Shown one piece after another: positions 14,214 to 18,486 of a DNA stretch of 18,486 nucleotides (the first letter of the stretch is position 1; every line of letters begins with the position of its first letter). The translations under genes and the position numbers were made by a program. The DNA comes from CAZQYB01 sp964582985 (GTDB lineage: Bacteria; Planctomycetota; Phycisphaerae; Sedimentisphaerales; Anaerobacaceae), in assembly GCA_964582985.1 (NCBI GenBank), contig CAZOUM010000052.1, positions 1 to 18,486 on the forward strand, given 5' to 3'. The notes below the pieces were generated by a model that searched no databases, was not told where the DNA came from, and saw nothing but the letters and a program-made list of their open reading frames with translations.

Positions 14214-14723
14214 TTGGAACGCAAGAACCTGTGGGCACCGTGGCGAATCGGATACGTTCAGGGCCTGAGCGAGAGCGGCGATTGTTTTATCTGCCATAAT
14301 CTTGCCAATCCGGAGGATGACGAGAAAAATCTGGTGCTGTGGCGTTCAAGCTGCTGCCTGGTAATACTCAATCACTTTCCCTACAACAACGGCCATTTAC
14401 TGATAGCGCCGGCCCGGCATATCGCAAACCTTGACCAGGCAACTGACGAAGAACTGCTGGAAATGACCAGGCTGGTCAGAGAATCACAAAAAGCCTTGTC
14501 CCTGACAATAAAACCTCACGGCTTTAATGTCGGGATGAATTTTGGCCGATGTGCCGGAGCCGGCCTGCCGGAGCATCTCCACATCCATTTGGTCCCCCGA
14601 TGGGATGGAGACACTAATTTTATGAGTGTGTGCAGCGACACCGAGGTCATCAGCCAGAGTTTGAAAGAGCTTTTCGAGCTATTAAAGCAAGTAAGCAAAG
14701 AGCACAATCTTCCCTCTTTATGA
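14214..14723 (+). CDS. HIT-family nucleotide hydrolase/transferase
   Basis: A 169-aa HIT protein that probably acts on dinucleoside polyphosphates such as Ap4A, or on adenylated compounds. From TTG 14214 it begins MERKNLWAPWRIGYV, a start shared by Ap4A phosphorylase-like HIT proteins. It then has a CFIC pair (Cys24, Cys27), LNHFPYNNGHLLIAP (52-66), RHIANLD, and the catalytic triad motif EHLHIHLVPRW with His121, His123 and His125. The helical C terminus ends in HNLPSL, directly at the palindromic element. The gene follows the second lipoprotein by 49 nt. Confidence 0.9.
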   Translation: MERKNLWAPWRIGYVQGLSESGDCFICHNLANPEDDEKNLVLWRSSCCLVILNHFPYNNGHLLIAPARHIANLDQATDEELLEMTRLVRESQKALSLTIKPHGFNVGMNFGRCAGAGLPEHLHIHLVPRWDGDTNFMSVCSDTEVISQSLKELFELLKQVSKEHNLPSL

Positions 14724-14752
14724 ACCCCGCCTCTCGGAGGGGCGGGGTGAAC
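14716..14752 (+). repeat. 37-bp palindromic element, copy 2
   Basis: It begins CTTTATGAACCCC and ends GGGTGAAC, as copy 1 does. The centre forms a stem of up to 10 bp (CCCCGCC/GGCGGGG plus inner pairs) with a 3-nt loop. It contains the stop codon of the HIT gene on the plus strand and the last 11 codons and stop of the HAD gene on the minus strand. It may serve as a bidirectional terminator, although there is no T-run. Confidence 0.75.
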
Positions 14753-15617
14753 GATATTTTTCCGATTGCTTAAAGGATTCGCGTCCGTACCGAATCCCTT
14801 CGACAATATTCCCCAACAATAATTTTATCAAGCGGTCAAGTTCGGTTCCGCTTTTATAATCCGCTTTGGCGATAAAATTCACTCTCTCGGCTTTTAGCAG
14901 CTCCCTGCAGGTTTTCTTGCCCGGCGAGTTATGAGATTTATAAACAGCAATAGCATACCCGCCGTTTTTTCTGATTACCGTCATACATGGAACATCGGTC
15001 AGCCCGTCGCCGATATACATAATGTTTTGAAACGGTATGGGTCTCAAAGGCACAGGCATATATGAATTGATGTTTTCGTTCAGGTTTTCTTTGCCTTTGT
15101 TAATTCTGAAAATGAACTGGGTTTTTAAGGTGTCGTTCACTATTACATTCGGGAAGGTCGCTCTGCCATACTCATCGTAATAATATTCCGAGGCAAATAC
15201 CTTATAAAGATATTTAGCTATGACTGTTCCTGATATTATTTCCTTTAAGCCCGCTGAGATTACGTAATGTCTAAGTTCTATATCTTGTCCGAATTGTTTT
15301 TTAACATAATGATTTATTCTCTTAAAATAAGTTCGGACACCCGGGAAGTAACTGATGTTTTTAGCCAATTCTTTTAATATTTCAGCGGTGACCGGAAAAT
15401 GCCCGGATTTGGATTTTTCGAGCATCAGACGCATGTAGGCCACAATCGCTTCGCCATTTGTTCGCGCCGACTCTTGGTTGACCTGCTTCCAGAACCTCTT
15501 TCCGTCCCTGATGCCGAGTTCCGGCAGAACGGTATATTCCTGCATCGGCTGCGGGGTCAGCGTGCCGTCAAAATCATAAACAACTGCAATAACATTGTGC
15601 TTAAACGCTTTGCTCAT
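14718..15617 (-). CDS. HAD-superfamily phosphatase
   Basis: A 299-aa HAD hydrolase. Motif I is YDFDGTLT with Asp15 and Asp17, motif II is YVISAG, the conserved Lys is in NDTLKTQF, and motif IV is YIGDGLTDVPCM. The inserted cap region (about 30-110) is helical. It resembles phosphoserine-phosphatase-type or SerB-like HAD enzymes, but the substrate cannot be read from sequence. The last ten residues, SPRPSERRGS, come from the palindromic repeat at 14716-14752. The start is uncertain. TTG 15626 has GGAG (15639-15636) 9 nt upstream, while ATG 15617 fits a promoter TTGACA (15655-15650) and GATACC (15633-15628) that would put the mRNA start near 15621. Confidence 0.85.
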   Translation of the reverse strand: MSKAFKHNVIAVVYDFDGTLTPQPMQEYTVLPELGIRDGKRFWKQVNQESARTNGEAIVAYMRLMLEKSKSGHFPVTAEILKELAKNISYFPGVRTYFKRINHYVKKQFGQDIELRHYVISAGLKEIISGTVIAKYLYKVFASEYYYDEYGRATFPNVIVNDTLKTQFIFRINKGKENLNENINSYMPVPLRPIPFQNIMYIGDGLTDVPCMTVIRKNGGYAIAVYKSHNSPGKKTCRELLKAERVNFIAKADYKSGTELDRLIKLLLGNIVEGIRYGRESFKQSEKYRSPRPSERRGS

Positions 15618-15627
15618 AAAAACCAAT

Positions 15628-15655
15628 GGTATCTACTCCGGGAATGGCTTGTCAA
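15628..15655 (-). promoter_or_regulatory. Candidate promoter of the HAD gene
   Basis: A perfect TTGACA (15655-15650) with a GATACC -10 (15633-15628) 16 nt away on the minus strand. The mRNA would have almost no leader before ATG 15617. Confidence 0.4.
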
Positions 15656-15930
15656 ATGACATTTTTCAAAAGTTAACCACGGATAGCCCGCGCACAAGTC
15701 TCACAGATTACGCGGATGGCCGCGGGGGCTTTTTACCCCGCTCAGACGCCGCGGGGGCTTTTTCACCTCGAACGCAAGTCGAGAGGTCTATTCTTTTCGT
15801 CATTGCGAGCTGACCGAAAGGGAGGCGCGGCAATCTCAACTACGAAATACGCTTCACGAGCGACGAGATACGAATTATTCTCTTGAAAGGTTAGGCTTTT
15901 CGGACTTCTTTTAGTGGTTCTTTTATTCCA
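15656..15930. repeat. Repeat-rich intergenic region
   Basis: No gene seen in about 275 nt. Contents: a CACAGATTACGCGGAT element (15701-15717), two direct copies of CCGCGGGGGCTTTTT (15720-15734, 15749-15763), a hairpin CTCGA/TCGAG (15767-15783), and a GTCATTGCGAG...GCGGCAATCTC element (15799-15837) with ATTGC/GCAAT ends. The last is a type of dispersed repeat found in many environmental bacteria. The T-runs after the GC-rich copies could end transcription on the plus strand. Confidence 0.6.
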
Positions 15931-16464
15931 TCATTTGGTTGCAGAAAAGGCACGGTGGAATTGAACAGTTCCCTTAGGGATTCGATTGCAAAATGGCAAC
16001 GCAAGAAAATTCTCTTGAGGGACGCCTTCGTGTTTTAACTCATTTGGGCTTTTGAAACCAAAGCGTATATAATACTTTGGGTCTCCAACAAGAACACACC
16101 CCTCAGCACCCAAATCTTTTAACAAATTCAAGCCTTCATTAACAAGTTTTGTTCCGATACCTTGTTTCTGACAAGCAGGCCTGATTGAAATTGGGCCCAG
16201 GCCATACCAGTTCTTACTTCCATCTGAAAAAGTTACAGGCGAAAAGGCTATGTGTCCCACTAATTTTCCATCAATTTCGGCAACAAGTGAAATAGTTAGC
16301 GCATTGTCGGCTCGCAAAGCATTGATGATAAATTGTTCGGTATTCCGGCTGTACGGATGATTTTCAAAGGCCAGTTTCGTAATTTCAGTGATTACTTCAA
16401 TATCTGCCTGTGTTTCTTTACGAATAATCATTTGACATTTCCCATATACACGCCATAATAACAT
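15931..16464 (-). CDS. GNAT-family N-acetyltransferase (YhbS-like)
   Basis: A 177-aa acetyltransferase of the GNAT fold, nearest in pattern to the YhbS/COG3153 group. The acetyl-CoA-binding signature is GLGPISIRPACQKQGIGTKLV, followed by GLNLLKDLGAEGCVLVGDPKYYIRFGF, which is characteristic of this group. It probably acetylates a small amine or a protein N terminus; the substrate is unknown. Homologues usually start MIIRKE, which is ATG 16431 here (GGGA about 9 nt upstream). However, ATG 16464 has the much better GAGGAG 8 nt upstream, so I list the longer form. Its extra 11 codons may come from a local duplication (TTATGGCGTG twice, 29 nt apart). A possible -35 TTGAAA lies at 16514-16509 with a poor -10. 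Confidence 0.88.
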   Translation of the reverse strand: MLLWRVYGKCQMIIRKETQADIEVITEITKLAFENHPYSRNTEQFIINALRADNALTISLVAEIDGKLVGHIAFSPVTFSDGSKNWYGLGPISIRPACQKQGIGTKLVNEGLNLLKDLGAEGCVLVGDPKYYIRFGFKSPNELKHEGVPQENFLALPFCNRIPKGTVQFHRAFSATK

Positions 16465-16585
16465 CGCTACAACTCCTCACGCCATAAGTTATCGAATACT
16501 CCTGAGAATTTCAAGCTGGGGTTCTCCGCCACTGGCCGGGGTCATTTTTGTCTGCAACCTGTGTGCAGAGGTCATTTAATTGTTA

Positions 16586-16608
16586 GCCCCCGGACCTGTG
16601 CCGGGGGC
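16586..16608. terminator. Strong GC hairpin between two minus-strand genes
   Basis: GCCCCCGG/CCGGGGGC form an 8-bp stem with a 7-nt loop. It lies 61 nt after the stop of the gene ending at 16669. It could terminate that transcript, but only a weak T/A-rich tail follows. It may also be a dispersed palindromic repeat. Confidence 0.45.
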
Positions 16609-16668
16609 AGTGGCTCTAAAGTTATGGAAATTTTAGGATGGATTCGCAGGGTTAATAGGTGACTGGCC

Positions 16669-17745
16669 CTATTTTATTTTTTCAGTCGCTAATACATGTT
16701 CTATAAAGATTTTGAATAACACCCATCGTTTCCAATATGCCTGATGAAGCAAATAAACGTGTCCATTATTTGCCCGCCGATCACGTAGTAAACGGTGAAT
16801 AAGCCCACTTTTATCCACATTCACATATTGGGCAATCTCTCCACTGCCTAGATCCCATAGATAACACGGTGCATAGGAATACTTCATTAATATAGAACCT
16901 TTGTCTTGCTTGAATTCTAGATCCCAGCCGTAAATATCATCCACAGCTTTCCACCTTGTCCCGGCAGGTATTCTAACAATTTTCAAATCATTCACATCAA
17001 ATGGCGGTTCTTTTGAAACAATATAGGCCAGTTCAATTTGTTTTGGTTTCTCCAGGGTAATTGTTCCCAAATCAAGTGTTTGTCCTTCTTTGAACTCTAT
17101 CACAAAACTTTTCTCCAGGTAATCCGGTGCTTTGACAATGCACCGGTAATTGATGGGAGAAAATCCTGATGCGCTGGCCAGACCATTGCCCTGTACTGGT
17201 ATCTTAATAGGCTTAGGGCAACAGGGGCCCGGTTGAGTACCACCGGATGGCGTATTTACCGGGCCATCCCCGACACTCAATAGTACACTTGCTTGCGAGA
17301 GGTCGCCGCCTTCTTCCAGGGCGACTTTGGCTTTAAAATCTGCCAATTTGTCTTTATTTAATGGTTTCATATGGATGGTACCAACATCTACCAAATCTCC
17401 CTTCATACCTTTTAATTGTAAATCGTATGGAGCATATTGGTGCATACGAAAACCCACCGGCCTGACCAGGTCTCTTGTCGGTCCGGCAAAATATCCTTCG
17501 GGCAGAATCTCCATCTGTGCCCTAACATCGCGTACGTCTCCCGCGCCATCGAGCACCACTCGGCCGACAATGACATGTCCCTTTCGAAATCTTTGAACAG
17601 ACTTTTTTGCCATGGCAATCTTAGCTTCCAATTCCGGTTTATTCGGGTATTGCTCTATTGTGTTTGAGACACGTCCGTACATTATTATTGCCAACGCTAT
17701 TGCCAGCACTATTGCCAACGCTGCTGCAAATATTATTTTTTTCAT
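16669..17745 (-). CDS. Membrane-anchored protein with two carboxypeptidase-regulatory-like domains
   Basis: A 358-aa protein with an N-terminal signal anchor (Lys2, Lys3, hydrophobic 4-22) and an extracytoplasmic part. Two similar beta-sandwich units can be seen. One is GHVIVGRVVLDGAGDV to DLVDVGTIHMKPL, and the second is ASVLLSVGDGPV to TLDLGTITLEKPK. The ending VGTI-x-M/L-x-x-P in both is typical of CarboxypepD_reg/Cna-B-like folds. A Gly/Pro/Cys-rich loop (GGTQPGPCCPKP) interrupts the second. The C-terminal third has many Trp/Tyr and no motif known to me. Start ATG 17745 is fixed by AAGGAG 7 nt upstream. The anchor is coded by three 12-bp tandem repeats (17687-17722). The function is unknown; a structural or binding role at the envelope is likely. 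Confidence 0.68.
   Translation of the reverse strand: MKKIIFAAALAIVLAIALAIIMYGRVSNTIEQYPNKPELEAKIAMAKKSVQRFRKGHVIVGRVVLDGAGDVRDVRAQMEILPEGYFAGPTRDLVRPVGFRMHQYAPYDLQLKGMKGDLVDVGTIHMKPLNKDKLADFKAKVALEEGGDLSQASVLLSVGDGPVNTPSGGTQPGPCCPKPIKIPVQGNGLASASGFSPINYRCIVKAPDYLEKSFVIEFKEGQTLDLGTITLEKPKQIELAYIVSKEPPFDVNDLKIVRIPAGTRWKAVDDIYGWDLEFKQDKGSILMKYSYAPCYLWDLGSGEIAQYVNVDKSGLIHRLLRDRRANNGHVYLLHQAYWKRWVLFKIFIEHVLATEKIK
17687..17722 (-). repeat. Three 12-bp tandem repeats in the membrane anchor
   Basis: ATTGCCAACGCT, ATTGCCAGCACT and ATTGCCAACGCT stand head to tail (plus-strand reading). They encode the alternating Ala/Ile/Val/Leu core of the signal anchor. Confidence 0.8.
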
Positions 17746-17762
17746 TTTATAGCTCCTTCTGT

Positions 17763-17803
17763 AAAACAAGGATTTCTTTATTATTATCAACAATCCCTGT
17801 TTT
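17763..17803 (-). promoter_or_regulatory. Long hairpin upstream of the ribosome binding site
   Basis: AAAACAAGGATT (17763-17774) and AATCCCTGTTTT (17792-17803) form a 12-bp stem with one G-U pair and a 17-nt AT-rich loop. On the minus strand the stem ends in GTTTT just 5 nt before the AAGGAG of the 358-aa gene. It could be a terminator for the upstream gene or an attenuator for the downstream one. Confidence 0.5.
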
Positions 17804-17863
17804 CTGTACACTCGCCCCAGCCATTAGTATCTGGCTGTGGGTAGTATTCATTTCACGCGGCCG

Positions 17864-18265
17864 CTACCAGGCCGCAGCACTGTCTTCAGGAATTTCAATC
17901 TCTCGAATGACGCGCGCCGAGAAAGCGTTATTCCGCATTCTGACATTAGGTGCACCTTCAATACGAATTCCACGTCCGGCGGAACCAATAAGGTTGCGAT
18001 AGTACTCTTCGCATAGATCGGCAAATTCGCGATGGTTCCATGCGCCTCTGTACGATCCACCAATTTCGCCGACCTCGAGCGGCTCACTTTCATAATTGGT
18101 TCCGTAAGGTTGTCGTACTTCAACTTTCATGTCTTCATAGTTGTTGCCTTTTATCTCAAGCGTAAAGTGGATAATCGATACCATGTGTTCGTCGCTTTTC
18201 TCAAAAGTTCCGTAATCTTGTGAATCCTGTACTATTTTTTGAAAGTTTATTTTAGCTTTACTCAT
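17864..18265 (-). CDS. Hypothetical protein, 133 aa
   Basis: I do not recognise it. The protein is soluble and acidic, with alternating short beta-strand-like stretches (SIIHFTLEI, MKVEVRQPYG) and a middle helix with HREFADLCEEYYRNLIG. Residues near 95-125 (GRGIRIEGAPNVRMRNNAFSARVIREIEI) look like a conserved basic beta hairpin. The start is well supported: AGGAG about 8 nt before ATG 18265, and a promoter at 18311-18338. A competing frame on the same strand (17848-18123) lacks these signals. It may be cotranscribed with the membrane-anchored gene 119 nt downstream. Confidence 0.65.
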   Translation of the reverse strand: MSKAKINFQKIVQDSQDYGTFEKSDEHMVSIIHFTLEIKGNNYEDMKVEVRQPYGTNYESEPLEVGEIGGSYRGAWNHREFADLCEEYYRNLIGSAGRGIRIEGAPNVRMRNNAFSARVIREIEIPEDSAAAW

Positions 18266-18310
18266 AAATTAGCTCCTGAAGTTTGCAATGACTATGAATG
18301 CTAACTATTG

Positions 18311-18338
18311 ATTATATGCTTTCCGTGTAAAACTCCAA
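18311..18338 (-). promoter_or_regulatory. Promoter of the 133-aa gene
   Basis: TTGGAG (18338-18333) and TATAAT (18316-18311) with a 16-nt spacer on the minus strand; mRNA start near 18304, leader about 39 nt. Confidence 0.55.
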
Positions 18339-18370
18339 TCCAGTTTTTACCGCTTACTTACATGTGCGCT

Positions 18371-18401
18371 TGGGTAACCCGCGCAACAAATTGCGGGCTA
18401 A
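18371..18401. repeat. Hairpin CCCGC/GCGGG
   Basis: CCCGC and GCGGG flank a 10-nt AT-rich loop within GGTAACCCGCGCAACAAATTGCGGGC. It lies between the two candidate promoters upstream of the 133-aa gene, and may be a dispersed palindrome or part of a long leader. Confidence 0.4.
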
Positions 18402-18448
18402 ATATTATGTTGATTCGAGGGAGTTCTCCGGTCTTGGGTGCCGGGAAA

Positions 18449-18476
18449 ATCATACCTCTTTTAGCGTAAATGGCAA
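18449..18476 (-). promoter_or_regulatory. Second, upstream candidate promoter
   Basis: TTGCCA (18476-18471) and TATGAT (18454-18449) with a 16-nt spacer on the minus strand. If used, it would give a leader of about 180 nt that includes the hairpin near 18375-18395. Confidence 0.35.
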
Positions 18477-18486
18477 GGGAAAAATG

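Noticed and set aside
15720..15763. Possible CRISPR-like repeat pair
   Set aside because: Only two 15-nt copies 14 nt apart, with no further units and no cas genes; more likely a palindromic or terminator-like repeat.
17848..18123. 91-aa minus-strand ORF
   Set aside because: Overlaps the better-supported 133-aa gene, which has a ribosome binding site and promoter; this one has neither.

Overview
The window is bacterial, chromosomal and mostly ordinary in coding style, with genes on both strands and many short palindromic or dispersed intergenic repeats. The gene content suggests an environmental planctomycete, perhaps close to Phycisphaerae/Sedimentisphaerales. The clues are a murC-murB-ddl-ftsQ cell-wall block, tandem lipoproteins with an InlB-like repeat, paired YkgJ-type Cys-cluster proteins, and several TTG/GTG starts with or without Shine-Dalgarno sites. 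This assignment is inference; no rRNA, tRNA or marker-gene comparison could be made. No CRISPR array, transposase, integrase, tRNA or rRNA was seen.

Left part (1-2750, + strand). A hicB-hicA toxin-antitoxin pair sits behind a near-consensus extended -10 promoter. It is followed by a separate two-gene unit with its own promoter: a YwgA/Panacea-like small protein overlapping by 20 nt a COG1078-type (SAMHD1/dGTPase-like) HD phosphohydrolase. A 380-nt gap (2747-3127) then carries a group of GC-rich hairpins and the promoter of the next block.

Cell-wall block (3128-7358, + strand). murC, murB, ddl and a FtsQ-like divisome protein follow each other closely: UDP-MurNAc-L-Ala ligation, UDP-MurNAc formation, D-Ala-D-Ala supply and division-site assembly.

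Minus-strand unit 9006-7306. A good promoter drives MNT nucleotidyltransferase, HEPN protein, YkgJ-1 and YkgJ-2, overlapping by 4, 8 and 46 nt. Just upstream of the promoter lies a decayed copy of the beginning of ykgJ-1, suggesting that the MNT-HEPN cassette was inserted at the 5' end of a pre-existing ykgJ gene. The last gene overlaps ftsQ tail to tail by 53 bp.

Middle (9247-11648, - strand). ilvD (dihydroxy-acid dehydratase), a possible 21-codon membrane peptide, and an unrecognised 208-aa protein.

Right part. On the + strand are two tandem paralogous lipoproteins (11891-14164) and a HIT-family nucleotide hydrolase/transferase. On the - strand are a HAD phosphatase, a GNAT acetyltransferase, a membrane-anchored protein with two carboxypeptidase-regulatory-like beta domains, and an unrecognised 133-aa protein. 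A 37-38-bp palindromic element occurs twice, in the ilvD leader and between the HIT and HAD genes. In the second place it encodes the C-terminal tail of the HAD protein.
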